From assembly GCA_014656015.1 (NCBI GenBank), contig BNBP01000038.1, forward strand, positions 1 to 64,000: a stretch of DNA of 64,000 bases, given 5' to 3'. Origin of the DNA: Streptomyces griseoaurantiacus. Lineage in GTDB: Bacteria; Actinomycetota; Actinomycetes; Streptomycetales; Streptomycetaceae. The notes beneath the pieces are model-generated. The model saw nothing but the letters and a program-made list of their open reading frames with translations. It did no database searches and was not told the DNA's origin. The first letter of the stretch is position 1. The number at the start of each line of letters is the position of its first letter. Positions 1 through 8,509 of the stretch are shown piece by piece. A program made the translations under genes and the position numbers.

Positions 1-27
1 CGGTGGGCCCGTTCGGCGGGCCCACCG
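1..27 (-). terminator. Hairpin terminator downstream of the DoxX gene
   Basis: A perfect inverted repeat with an 11-bp G/C stem and a 5-nt loop ends 14 nt beyond the stop codon of the minus-strand DoxX gene. This position and stem strength fit an intrinsic terminator of the actinobacterial type, which often lacks a U-tract. Confidence 0.7.
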
Positions 28-40
28 CATCGACGGGGGT

Positions 41-682
41 TCAGCGCAGCCACGCGTGGTCGCGGACGATGGGGAGCCCCGCCCACAGCCGTCCCAGACC
101 CAGGGTGTCGCCGGCGGAGACCGCCGCGAGGGCGATGAGGACCACCGCGTAGACCAGGTGATAGTCGGCGAAGGGATTCGTCGACATGCTCGGCGTGCCG
201 TCCGACAGATGCTGGGCGGGTGGCCACTCGGCCATCCACATCAGCGCCATCATCACCGTGCCCGCCAGCGCCGTCAGGCGCAGAGCCACCCCGGCGATCA
301 GGGCGAGACCGATACCGAGCAGGCCGAGCATGAACAACCAGTCCGCCCAGCCGGCCCCGGCCCAGGCATGGAAGGTGGACTCCATCGGTCCCACGGCCAC
401 CGAGCCGAGGAAGCCCTCGGTGGGCGAGCCACCGTCGATCCAGCCCTTGCCGGACGGGGTGGCGTAGCCCAGGCCGAAAGTCTTGTCGAGAAAGGCCCAC
501 AGGAACACGAAGCCCATCAGCACGCGGGCCGAGGCGAACGCGTAGGCCCGGACGGTGCGCGTGCCCGTATGCGTCCCCGTGTGGACCGAGGCGGCGGACT
601 CGGGGGCGGAGGAGGTCCGGTTCCTGCGCAGGAACGGCAGGTGCGAGCCGGCCTTCGGGTTCGAGTGCTGATGGACGGCCAT
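41..682 (-). CDS. DoxX family integral membrane protein
   Basis: The protein has 213 residues. A hydrophilic N-terminal stretch of about 45 residues is followed by four hydrophobic segments: one near the ARVLMGFVFLWAF stretch, one around WLFMLGLLGIGLALIAGVAL, one with MMALMWMAEWPP, and a last one near the C-terminus with YHLVYAVVLIALAAVS. This layout is that of DoxX/DUF417-like four-helix proteins, which in actinobacteria are linked to redox homeostasis and hypoxic survival. The ATG at 682 is chosen because AAGGAG lies 7 nt upstream; the open frame extends much further but reads through arginine/proline-rich shadow sequence. A GGTGC-N4-GGTCC element at 775-788 loosely resembles the regulatory motif found elsewhere in this cluster. 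Exact function is unknown; family assignment is fairly secure. Confidence 0.85.
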   Translation of the reverse strand: MAVHQHSNPKAGSHLPFLRRNRTSSAPESAASVHTGTHTGTRTVRAYAFASARVLMGFVFLWAFLDKTFGLGYATPSGKGWIDGGSPTEGFLGSVAVGPMESTFHAWAGAGWADWLFMLGLLGIGLALIAGVALRLTALAGTVMMALMWMAEWPPAQHLSDGTPSMSTNPFADYHLVYAVVLIALAAVSAGDTLGLGRLWAGLPIVRDHAWLR

Positions 683-744
683 GGTGGTCACTCCTTGGTG
701 ACGTCGGTGACGCCGGTGACGTTCCAGTCGTTCCTGACACCACT

Positions 745-1456
745 CACTCTCCCGGCGCCCGCCGGACCACGCAGGGTGCCGATGGTCCGTTGCCGGCCGC
801 CAGGGCCTCTCCGGGTCGGAGTGGGGCCGACCGGTCCCTCCCTCCTCTTCCCGTTCTCCGAACGGCCGTTGCCCGCGGCCCTGCTCGCGGAGCTGGCCGA
901 GGCCGCCCAGGCCGAAGGCGCCCGGCTGCACCTGCCGGATCAGCGGGCGACCGACCGGGTGCTGCGCAGCACGTGGGAGGCCGAGTCCCGGAACCGCTCG
1001 GACAGCGGAAGAGCGGCCGAGAGCCGCCGGTGGGCGGACGGCCCGCGTTCGTCGCCGGGCTTCGGCCCGGGTCCGGCGGCGGCGGGGCCGCAGGACGCCC
1101 TGGACCGGCTGCCCGTGCGGGACTTCGGTGCGCACCGGCGGCCGTCGGCACTGTCCGCGCTCCCCTGTGAAACGCATCCGGCGCTCGTGCTGCTCCGCAC
1201 CGCGCACGACCGGCGTGCGGACTGGCTGCTGCCGGGCAGGCGCTGGAGCGGGTGCTGCTGGTGGCGACCGCGGGCGGGGTGCGCGCGTCGCTGCTGCACC
1301 AGGCGCTGGAGTGGACGGACCTGCGCGGAGACCTCGACCGGGTGCGACGGGGGCTACCGGGGACATACACAGATGGTGATCCTCCTCGGATACGGCCCCG
1401 AGGGACCCGTCTCTCCGCGCCGCGGCGCCGCCGAGGTCATCGACCTCGGCGGCTGA
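745..1456 (+). pseudogene. Decayed Acg-type nitroreductase (C-terminal half, frameshifted)
   Basis: Reading forward, the pieces LFPFSERPLPAALLAELAEA, then ALERVLLVATAGGVRASLLH, then QMVILLGYGPEGPVSPRR match in order the C-terminal half of the intact Acg-type nitroreductase at 8510-9511 (for example QALERVLLEATLAGLSTSL and QMVLRLGYGPDVPATPRR there). The pieces are in different frames: one shift lies near 1235 and a second near 1360. The N-terminal FMN-binding half and a start codon are absent. This is a dead, 5'-truncated relative. The 5' boundary is approximate. Confidence 0.65.
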
Positions 1457-1477
1457 CCGCCCGCGCCCCGGCTGCCG

Positions 1478-2395
1478 TCAGTCGTGCGGGACTACCGCCA
1501 CCGGGCAGGCGGCGTGGTGCAGCAGGGCCTGGGTCACCGGACCGACGTGCGTCCCGACGGCTGCCCGGCGGATCCGCCGGCCGACGACCACCAGGGCAGC
1601 GTCGTGAGAGGCGTCGACCAGGTGGTGGCCCGCGCCGCCGACGGTGACCTGGGTGGTCATCTCCAGGGCGGGGAACCTCTCCCGCCACGGCCGCAGCACG
1701 TGGGCCACTTCGCTCCGCACCCGCGTGGCCATGTCCTTGTTCAGGTCGGGCATGAGCGTGCCGCCGTAGTAGTAGGGGGGCAGCGCCCAGCCGTGGACGA
1801 CCCGCAGCCGTGCCGCGTGCCGGGAGGCCTCCTCACAGGCGAAGCCGATCACCGCGTCGCAGGGCTGGTACAGATCGAGGCCGAGGACGACATCGCCGTG
1901 GTCGGCCGCGGGCCGGCCACCGGACGGTTCCTCCGTCTGCCGTTCCGTCTCGTCGGGTCCGGGAGCCCGCACGAGGACCACGGGCCGCTCGCTGCCGGCG
2001 AGGACCGCGAGGGAGACGGAGCCGAGGAGGAACCCGGTGACCTTGCCGAGCCCCCGGGAGCCCAGGACCAGCAGCTCGGCATCCTCGGCGGCCTGCAGCA
2101 GGGCGGGTACGGGCAGCCCGGGGATCTCGTCGTCGAGGACGCGCAGACCGGGGTGGCGGCGGGTGATGCGCGTCCGCGCCTCGTCCAGGAGGCGTTGCGC
2201 GTAGGCGCGTCGGAGATCCCGGGGCGGTGTCGGTGCGCCGAGTGCGCCCGTCGGCGCGTAGGCGGGCGTCTGCCAGTCGGAGGCGCTCACCAGGCGCAGC
2301 GGCAGATCGCGCAGGAGCGCCTCGCCGGCGGCCCAGTCCGCTGCGGCCAGGCTCTCCGGCGAGCCGTCGAGTCCGACGGTGAGGGTGCGGGTCAT
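1478..2395 (-). CDS. Universal stress protein, tandem UspA domains
   Basis: The protein has 305 residues with two UspA domains in tandem. Domain 1 starts at TLTVGLDGSPESLAAADW and carries an ATP-binding G-2x-G-9x-G(S) type loop in LGSRGLGKVTGFLLGSVS. Domain 2 starts near GDVVLGLDLYQP and ends with a degenerate loop (GRRIRRAAVGTHVGPVTQ) and CPVAVVPHD, so nucleotide binding there may be altered. The ATG at 2395 is preceded by AAGGAGGT. UspA proteins help cells survive starvation and hypoxia, and tandem USPs are hallmark members of the DosR and OsdR regulons. An inverted pair GGGCC-AC-CGGTCC lies at 2450-2462, about 55 nt upstream. Confidence 0.92.
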   Translation of the reverse strand: MTRTLTVGLDGSPESLAAADWAAGEALLRDLPLRLVSASDWQTPAYAPTGALGAPTPPRDLRRAYAQRLLDEARTRITRRHPGLRVLDDEIPGLPVPALLQAAEDAELLVLGSRGLGKVTGFLLGSVSLAVLAGSERPVVLVRAPGPDETERQTEEPSGGRPAADHGDVVLGLDLYQPCDAVIGFACEEASRHAARLRVVHGWALPPYYYGGTLMPDLNKDMATRVRSEVAHVLRPWRERFPALEMTTQVTVGGAGHHLVDASHDAALVVVGRRIRRAAVGTHVGPVTQALLHHAACPVAVVPHD

Positions 2396-2557
2396 GAGGT
2401 ACCTCCTTCGGGATGCTTCGAGTCTCCGCTCCGCGCGGCCGCCGCGGCAGGGCCACCGGTCCTGGTCCGGCCGCTGACGGTCCTGTGCGGCGCGGACGGT
2501 CACCGGTGTGCGGACGGCCGGACCCCGGCGGGTGCCGGGGTCCGGGTACCGGGGTGT

Positions 2558-2851
2558 TCAGCCGCGCGGGAGCCGGTCGGCGACGTACTCGGTGAGATCG
2601 AGCAGGCGGTTGGTGTAGCCCCACTCGTTGTCGTACCGGGCGAAGACCTTCACCAGTTCGCCGTGGACCTGTGTCGGCGGGGCGTCCAGTACGCACGAGG
2701 CGGGATCGCCGACGACATCGCGCGAGACGATCGGGGCGTCCGAGACGCGCAGGATCCCCTTGAGCGGACCGTCCGCCGCCTCGCGGAAGGCCGCGTCGAT
2801 CTCCTCGGCGCTCGCGGGACGCCGCTGGGTCAGGCTCAGGTCGGTGCGGGG
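2558..2851 (-). pseudogene. C-terminal fragment of glyceraldehyde-3-phosphate dehydrogenase
   Basis: About 98 codons encode the end of a GAPDH: TDLSLTQRRPASAEEIDAAF, then GILRVSDAPIVSRDVVGD, then KVFARYDNEWGYTNRLLDL, the last being the strongly conserved C-terminal helix region. The NAD-binding domain and the catalytic Cys are missing, and upstream sequence in frame is arginine/proline-rich without similarity to GAPDH. A full enzyme has about 335 residues, so more than two thirds is gone. I read it as a remnant, not a working gene. Confidence 0.75.
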
Positions 2852-2985
2852 TGTCCGCCGATGTCCGTGCATCCGGACTGTGGGCATCGGCGCGGCCGGG
2901 GCTTGGGTCGTACGGTGCGGACCGGAGGGACGTTCGACCCTGCTGCCCGGCCCGCGCCAGGGCGCACGCGGCATCCGTCGTGCGG

Positions 2986-3678
2986 TCAGTGGCCCCGCTG
3001 TCGCTGCCGGTCCTGTGCCTGGGTGGCGATGACGGCGGCCTGGACCCTTCGTTCGACGCCGAGCTTGGCCAGCAGGCGGGAGATGTGGTTCTTCACCGTC
3101 TTCTCGGCGAGGTAGAGCCGCTGCCCGATCTGGCGGTTCGTCAATCCCTCGCCGATGAGGGCCAGGATCTCCCGCTCGCGCGGGGTCAGCCCCGGCAGCG
3201 CCTCGGCTTCCTCCTCCTGTTCCTGACCTCCGCGCAGACGCGCCAGCAGCCTGGCGGTGGCGTTGGCGTCCAGCAGGGACTGGCCCGCGGCCACCGTACG
3301 GACGGCCGAGACGAGGTCGGAGCCCTGGATCTGCTTCAGCACGTACCCGGAGGCGCCCGCCATGATCGAGTCCAGCAGCGCCTCCTCGTCGTCGAACGAG
3401 GTCAGCATCAGGCAGGCCAGTTCGGGCATGTGCGAGCGCAGTTCACGGCACACGCTGACACCGTCGCCGTCCGGCAGGCGGACGTCGAGGACCGCGACGT
3501 GCGGGCGCAGCGCGGGTACCCGGACCAGGGCCTGCTCGGCCGTGGCGGCCTCACCGACCACGTTGATGTCCGGTTCGTCGTCGAGGAGGTCGTGCACCCC
3601 TCGCCGTACGACCTCGTGGTCGTCCAGCAGGAAGACCCGGATGGGATCCCCGGGTCCGGGCCGTTCGCTGTCCGCCAT
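2986..3678 (-). CDS. NarL/FixJ-family response regulator, DevR(DosR)/OsdR-like
   Basis: The protein has 230 residues. A receiver domain (about 13-130) shows the acidic pair D19-D20, the phosphoacceptor D65 in VAVLDVRLPDGDGV and K115 in GYVLKQIQG. A GerE/LuxR helix-turn-helix (about 160-220) reads LTPREREILALIGEGLTNRQ and KTVKNHISRLLAKLGVERR. The KQIQGSDLV stretch and the TPREREIL-ALIGEGLTNRQIG pattern are typical of DevR/DosR of mycobacteria and OsdR of Streptomyces, which govern hypoxic and dormancy genes. The ATG at 3678 has AAGGAG 6 nt upstream. No histidine kinase gene is adjacent, so its sensor must be elsewhere. The surrounding USP, nitroreductase, pncB and Rv1733c-type genes support the assignment. 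A near-palindromic site at 3769-3784 suggests autoregulation. Confidence 0.9.
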   Translation of the reverse strand: MADSERPGPGDPIRVFLLDDHEVVRRGVHDLLDDEPDINVVGEAATAEQALVRVPALRPHVAVLDVRLPDGDGVSVCRELRSHMPELACLMLTSFDDEEALLDSIMAGASGYVLKQIQGSDLVSAVRTVAAGQSLLDANATARLLARLRGGQEQEEEAEALPGLTPREREILALIGEGLTNRQIGQRLYLAEKTVKNHISRLLAKLGVERRVQAAVIATQAQDRQRQRGH

Positions 3679-4285
3679 GCCATGCTCCTTGTCCCGTGTG
3701 CGCGCCGGCGCCCGTTCCGGGCCCCGCCCACCTGCCCCTCGGTTCCGCACCGTCGCGGGGCCGACCGCAGGACCGATCGGCCCTGGCATCCTCGCGCATC
3801 CCCGCCGCCGACGGCTACCCGGACGCGACAAGGCATCCCCTCGCTACGGGTACGGGGCAGCTCTCGTGTCGCTGGGGCCCGAGCCCTCACTCATGACTTC
3901 CTCATCGCTGCTCGGGCCGAGCACGGGCTACCGGTATCGGCTCGTGCGATCGGCACGGCGCAACCGGTGGTGAGCGAGTCGGTGACCGACGCCCGCACAT
4001 ACGTTCCCGGTCCGTGCCGACTGGATCGGGAAATCAGGAAGGGCACCATCAGGATCAGCGTGTGGGACAGCAGTACCACCCGACCGTTGATCCAGGCGCC
4101 CGACCCGGAGCGCGTGGGTCGCCACGGCTCGGAGAGATCGTCATGGAGGTGTCCCAGGACTTTCGGGTTCGTCAGGAACCTGGTGGAAAAAGGATCACCG
4201 TGCCCCTCGTCCTTGACGGCCTCGAAGGAAACCGCACCGGCCGTGAGGTCGGATGAGACCAGTCTCGCGAAGCCCGTACCCCTCG
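3679..4285. other. 607-bp non-coding stretch between regulator and metal ATPase
   Basis: The first about 110 nt form the upstream region of the response regulator gene. The rest has no open frame with convincing codon bias, start and ribosome binding site. A minus-strand frame around 3950-4250 reads like plausible protein in places (for example FLTNPKVLGHLHDDLSEPW) but has no credible start, so it may be a remnant. The sequence AGGACTTTCGGGTT near 4156 loosely recalls a mycobacterial DosR half site. Confidence 0.5.
3769..3784. promoter_or_regulatory. Candidate OsdR/DosR-type box upstream of the response regulator
   Basis: AGGACCGATCGGCCCT is a 16-nt inverted repeat with a single mismatch, about 90 nt upstream of the regulator start. 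Its reverse complement contains GGGCCGATCGGTCC, which matches sites found upstream of other genes in this cluster at 9710 and 11268. Binding by the regulator is inferred from placement and recurrence only. Confidence 0.45.
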
Positions 4286-6619
4286 TCACGGAGCCAGAGA
4301 GAAATAATTCTCCTCCTCCTGGCTGAAATGAAGCCGCAGCACGGTGTTGAGGCCGTAGAGACAGGAGCGCAGGTCGTCCAGCTGTTCGGGGGCCAGTCCG
4401 CCGCCGGCGCGGGCGAGTTCCACGTGGGTGGCGATGCGATGGGACAGACGCTCGATCTCGACATGGGCGCGGCTCATGGTCGCGGTGGTCTCGGGGCCGC
4501 CGAGGGTCGCTGCGAGGGCCGGATAGAGCTGGTGCTCTTCCGCGTACTCGTGCGGAAGGAGCCGCTCGGTGAGCAGCCGGTGCGCCTCCTCGACGCCGGC
4601 GAGGGCTGCCGGATCCGGTGCGTCGGAGAGACGGTCGGCGGCGGCCCGCACCGATTGGAGTACGTCCTGCAGGTCGTCGTGCTCGGTGGCGAAGCGGTGG
4701 ATGAGTGCTTCGGTGGCGGGTGTGAGCGTCGGCCGCTCGGAGCGGCCGGCACGTACGGCCCGCAGCGCATTGAGGATGACGGCGACGTCGATACCCTCCT
4801 GCAGCAGGGCGCCCGCGGCGGGCTGGATCAGTCCGAAGGCGGCCCCGGCCATGGCGATCAGCGACAGCGACATGCCGCCCAGGGCGCTCTGCACGGCGAT
4901 CCGCCGTGAGCGCTGGGCGATGGCGACGGCATCGGCGAGGCGGTCGACGCGGTCGGTGGTGAGCACGACGTCCGCCGCCTCGGAGGAAGCCGTGGAACCA
5001 CGGGCGCCCATGGCGACACCTATGTCCGCTGCGGCCAGGGCGGGGGCGTCGTTGACGCCGTCCCCCACCATGACTGTGACCGCGTGTTCGCGTTCGGAGC
5101 GTACGACCGCGACCTTGTCGGCGGGACCGAGTTCGGCGCGTACGCCGTCCAGTCCCAGCACGGCCGCGACCTCCTGGGCGGGGGCCGCTCGGTCGCCCGT
5201 CAACATCAGCAGTCGCCGGATGCCCGCCGACCGCAGTCGGCTCAGGGCGTGGGGAGCTTCGGGACGCAGTGGGTCGCGCAGGAGTACGGCGCCGGACAGG
5301 TGCTCGTCGACGACGAGCCATGCGACGGTCGCCCCGTCGAGAAGGGCGCGGTTGTCCACCGCCCTCGCCCAGGAGGAGTCGGCCCGGGCCGTCGGAGGGA
5401 CGCGACCAACGAAGACCCGGTGCCCGTCGACGGTCCCGCTTATCCCCCGGCCGGGTTCCTCGGTCACGTCCGTCGGCACCGACAGCTGCAGTTCGCGCTC
5501 CTGCGCGGCGTCCACGAGGGCGCGGGCCAGCACGTGGGGAGAGTACTGGTCCAGCGAGGCCGCCGTCCGGAGAATCTGCGTCGGGGCCTGACCGGGTGCG
5601 GCGGCGACGTCCAGCACGCTCGGGCGGCCCCGGGTCAGGGTTCCCGTCTTGTCCAGCAGGATGGTGCGGGCTCGGCCGAGGTTCTCGAGGGCGCCGCCGT
5701 CGCGGACGATCACGCCGCGGCGGGAGGCGCGGGAGAGGCCCGAGACGACGGCGACCGGCGCCGCCAGCAGCAGCGGGCACGGGGTGGCGACCACGAGAAC
5801 GGCGACCGCGCGGGCCGCGGAGCCGCTGGCCAGCCATGCCAGAGCCGCCACGACGACGGTCAGTGGCAGGAACCAGGCGGCGTACCGGTCCGTCAGCCGC
5901 ACGATGGGCGCGGACTCCGCACCGGCCTGTTGCGCGAGGCGCACGATCCCGGCATAGGTGCTGTCCTGCTCGGTGGCGGTGGCCCGCAGTTCGAAGGCAC
6001 CGCCGGCGTTGACCACGCCGCTGCGTACCCCCTCGCCCCGGCGCCGGGGGATCTGGACGGATTCACCGGTGAGCACCGACTCGTCCAGGACGGCCTCGGG
6101 ACTCTCGACGCGGCCGTCGACCGGCACGGTCTCCCCGGAACCGACGATCAGCAGGTCACCGGCGCTGACCTCTTCCAGCGGCACCGTGGCCACTTCCCCG
6201 GCGGCTCGGCGGCGTGCCGAGCGCGGGGCGTGGGCCAGCAGGGCGTGCATGTCGTGGGAGGCGCGTCGCTGGGCGGCCTCCTCCAGGGTGCGGCCCGTGG
6301 CGAGCATGAGCGCGATCAACGCGCCGGCCAGGAATTCACCGATGGCCAGGGTCCCGCCCAGAGCGAGTACGGCGATCAGGTCGACGCCCGCATGCCCCTG
6401 TCGCAACGCGACCAGGACCCACGCCACCGCGGGGACGATGGCGGCCGCGGTACCCAGTCCCCAGAGGGCGTCGGCGACATCGACGGCGCCGAGGAGCCAG
6501 GAAATGCCGCCCGCGACGAGAGCCACGGTCGTCACGGCGAGGAGGGCGGGCTCGAGCCGGGGAGACACGAATGCCGATGCCGAGTGCCGCAGTCGTGCGA
6601 CGACGAGGGAGCGCTTCAT
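4286..6619 (-). CDS. P1B-5-type metal-transporting ATPase with C-terminal hemerythrin-like domain
   Basis: The protein has 777 residues. It has no N-terminal heavy-metal-binding domain. P-type ATPase signatures are TGES (184-187), the metal-site motif TPCPL (279-283), phosphorylation motif DKTGT (323-327) and GDGVND (519-524). The usual His-Pro loop reads SPH (360-362). After the last membrane segments, residues about 635-777 form an HHE/hemerythrin-like four-helix domain with candidate iron ligands H647, H690, E694, H719, H764 and acidic residues 768-770. TPC motif plus a C-terminal hemerythrin domain is the published signature of the P1B-5 subgroup (the Acidothermus protein; Sinorhizobium Nia, tied to Ni/Fe transport and low-oxygen nodules). 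Substrate here is not determined. The start at ATG 6619 has GAGGT upstream. The neighbourhood suggests expression under hypoxia. Confidence 0.92.
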   Translation of the reverse strand: MKRSLVVARLRHSASAFVSPRLEPALLAVTTVALVAGGISWLLGAVDVADALWGLGTAAAIVPAVAWVLVALRQGHAGVDLIAVLALGGTLAIGEFLAGALIALMLATGRTLEEAAQRRASHDMHALLAHAPRSARRRAAGEVATVPLEEVSAGDLLIVGSGETVPVDGRVESPEAVLDESVLTGESVQIPRRRGEGVRSGVVNAGGAFELRATATEQDSTYAGIVRLAQQAGAESAPIVRLTDRYAAWFLPLTVVVAALAWLASGSAARAVAVLVVATPCPLLLAAPVAVVSGLSRASRRGVIVRDGGALENLGRARTILLDKTGTLTRGRPSVLDVAAAPGQAPTQILRTAASLDQYSPHVLARALVDAAQERELQLSVPTDVTEEPGRGISGTVDGHRVFVGRVPPTARADSSWARAVDNRALLDGATVAWLVVDEHLSGAVLLRDPLRPEAPHALSRLRSAGIRRLLMLTGDRAAPAQEVAAVLGLDGVRAELGPADKVAVVRSEREHAVTVMVGDGVNDAPALAAADIGVAMGARGSTASSEAADVVLTTDRVDRLADAVAIAQRSRRIAVQSALGGMSLSLIAMAGAAFGLIQPAAGALLQEGIDVAVILNALRAVRAGRSERPTLTPATEALIHRFATEHDDLQDVLQSVRAAADRLSDAPDPAALAGVEEAHRLLTERLLPHEYAEEHQLYPALAATLGGPETTATMSRAHVEIERLSHRIATHVELARAGGGLAPEQLDDLRSCLYGLNTVLRLHFSQEEENYFSLAP

Positions 6620-6696
6620 GGGGACCTCGGTTCGTGCGGCGGGGGCGGCGTGGAGCCGCCGTTTCCATCGAAACGCGATGCGCCGGGCCGTGGGGA

Positions 6697-6710
6697 GTGC
6701 CGTCCGGCCC
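6697..6710. promoter_or_regulatory. Candidate OsdR-type site upstream of the metal ATPase
   Basis: GTGCCGTCCGGCCC, about 80 nt upstream of the ATPase start, agrees at 11 of 14 positions with the GGGCC-N2-TCGGYCC pattern seen at the regulator and pncB promoters. It also lies within a longer G/C inverted repeat (GTCCGGCC ... GGCCGGAC, 6702-6734), so a structural role is an alternative. Confidence 0.3.
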
Positions 6711-6792
6711 ACTCGTGCGGCCGGACGGACACCCCGTGCCGCGGGGAGGAGTGCCCTCGCACGTGCGGTGGCGTTCCCCTCCCGCTCCACGT

Positions 6793-8319
6793 TCAGTCCG
6801 GCTGCATGTAGGGGCGTCGGAACACCTTCGCCTGGTCCGGCCCCCACGGTCGGACGGCTTCCAGGGCCTGTGCCACCGCGGAGCCCAGAGGACCGCTGGT
6901 GTCGACCGGGACGGCTCCGGACCAGGGCGGTTCCCTGGAGCTCATGGCGTCGGCCACGCCGATGTCGGCATCGGACGCGCCCGGGGCACGGGTACGGAGG
7001 CGGTCGGCTGCCACGTCCTTCGGTACGTGGCAGTGCAGTGCCGTGAGGGCGGCACTGGCGCTTTCGGCCGTACGGCGTGCCGCTTCGCGTTGGGCCGGGT
7101 CGGTCCACGTGGCGTCGAGGACCACCGATTCGCCCCGGGCCAGGAGGGCCGCTGCCCGGTCCAGCAGCGCGGCATAGGTCCGGGCCGTCCATCGGGGCGT
7201 GTAGAGCCCCTGCCCGTATGCGGCCGCTGCGGCCTGTTCCACGGGGAGCCCCGCCAGCTCCTTCCGCAGGCGGTCGCTGCTGAGCAGCACCGCGCCGAGA
7301 CGGTCGGCCAGTGCGCCGGACAGCGTGGACTTCCCGGTGCCGGGCAGTCCGCCGACGAGTGTCAGGCCGACCGCCGAGGTACGCAGGTGGCGCAGGGTCA
7401 TGGCGATGAACCGCTGGGCCGCCGCCCGCGTGCCGGGGGCACCCTGGCGGGCTTGGATCATGGAGACCTTGGCTCGGACAAAGGCCCGGTAGGCGACATA
7501 GTGATGCCACAGCGACGGCGGTGCGGGGTCACCCGAGTATTCACCGTACCGGGCGAGGAAGAACGCCGCGGACTCGGGCGCACCGAGCAGTTCCAGGTCC
7601 ATGGCCAGGAACGCGGCATCGTCGAGACCGTCGACGTAGCGGAGGTGGTCGTCGAATTCGAGGCAGTCCAGGATCCGCGGTCCGTCGTCGAAGCAGAAGA
7701 TGTCGTCGGCGAGAAGGTCTCCGTGACCGTCGACCACTCTGCCCTGCTCGATGCGCATGTCGAACAGGGGTTCCCGCCCCGCGAGGTATTCCCGGACGAG
7801 GCGCTCGATCTCCGCCGGCGCGTCGGACTCGAGGCCCTCGGCGGTCATGGTGTCGACCTGGGCGAAGCTCGACTCCCAACGGGACGTCAGCGCGTCGCGT
7901 GTGCCTTGTTCCTCGATGTCCGGGCCGCGGGGCGCGACGGCGTGCCATGCGGCGAGCTGCCTGGCGACGACGCGCAGGGCATCCCCGACGGGCGCTCCGG
8001 TCCCGACGAGGTGTGCCAGGCGGAGATCGTCCGGCATGCGGCGCATCACCACGAGCGGCTCGGGCTCCTCCTCGCCGGGGGTACGGAGCTCACCCAGCCC
8101 CAGATACACGTCCGGCGCGAATCGTCTGTTGAGGTCGATCTCCCGCTCGCACGCGGTACGGCGCGCCGTCGACGAGGTGTAATCCAGGAATCCCAGGTCT
8201 ACGCGCTTCTTGACCTTGTACACGTGGTCTTCCATGAAGAAGAGCACGGCGGTGTGCGTCTCGCGGACCTGAGCGCGTGTGGCGCCCATCGCGCTCTTGT
8301 AGTGCCCCGGTTCATTCAT
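6793..8319 (-). CDS. Bifunctional aminoglycoside-phosphotransferase-like / P-loop kinase protein (Rv2004c type)
   Basis: The protein has 508 residues from the ATG at 8319. Residues 1-310 resemble the APH/choline-kinase fold (COG2187): VYKVKKRVDLGFLDY recalls the nucleotide-binding lysine and DGHGDLLADDIF (197-208) the catalytic loop. Residues about 318-508 are a COG0645-type P-loop domain with Walker A GGLPGTGKST (323-332). The same two-domain arrangement occurs in M. tuberculosis Rv2004c, a DosR-regulon member, and in many actinobacteria; the substrate is unknown. The start is uncertain because only a weak purine-rich stretch precedes 8319; an internal ATG ten codons later is an alternative. 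The gene lies between the metal ATPase and a nitroreductase on the same strand. Confidence 0.85.
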   Translation of the reverse strand: MNEPGHYKSAMGATRAQVRETHTAVLFFMEDHVYKVKKRVDLGFLDYTSSTARRTACEREIDLNRRFAPDVYLGLGELRTPGEEEPEPLVVMRRMPDDLRLAHLVGTGAPVGDALRVVARQLAAWHAVAPRGPDIEEQGTRDALTSRWESSFAQVDTMTAEGLESDAPAEIERLVREYLAGREPLFDMRIEQGRVVDGHGDLLADDIFCFDDGPRILDCLEFDDHLRYVDGLDDAAFLAMDLELLGAPESAAFFLARYGEYSGDPAPPSLWHHYVAYRAFVRAKVSMIQARQGAPGTRAAAQRFIAMTLRHLRTSAVGLTLVGGLPGTGKSTLSGALADRLGAVLLSSDRLRKELAGLPVEQAAAAAYGQGLYTPRWTARTYAALLDRAAALLARGESVVLDATWTDPAQREAARRTAESASAALTALHCHVPKDVAADRLRTRAPGASDADIGVADAMSSREPPWSGAVPVDTSGPLGSAVAQALEAVRPWGPDQAKVFRRPYMQPD

Positions 8320-8509
8320 CAGCCACCCCGGTAGGGCTCTTGGGCGGGCGTCGAGGCCCGCGGTGACGGCTGGGCACGGCGACGGCGTCCTCCGCCGTGC
8401 GGACGTGACGCGTTCTCCACCGAGGGGTACCCACGCAGCTTCGTGACGCACGTGGGTCCACCGCCGGTGGAAAGGACGGAGGCGCTGTCTCCCGGTACGC
8501 GGGGACGCG

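Noticed and set aside
56..1456. 466-codon plus-strand frame opposite the DoxX gene
   Set aside because: Its first 680 nt are antisense to a gene with clear membrane helices and a ribosome binding site; only its last third is meaningful, as nitroreductase debris.
3891..5837. 648-codon minus-strand frame overlapping the metal ATPase
   Set aside because: It is a shadow of the ATPase frame; the part outside (3891-4285) lacks a start and recognised domain.
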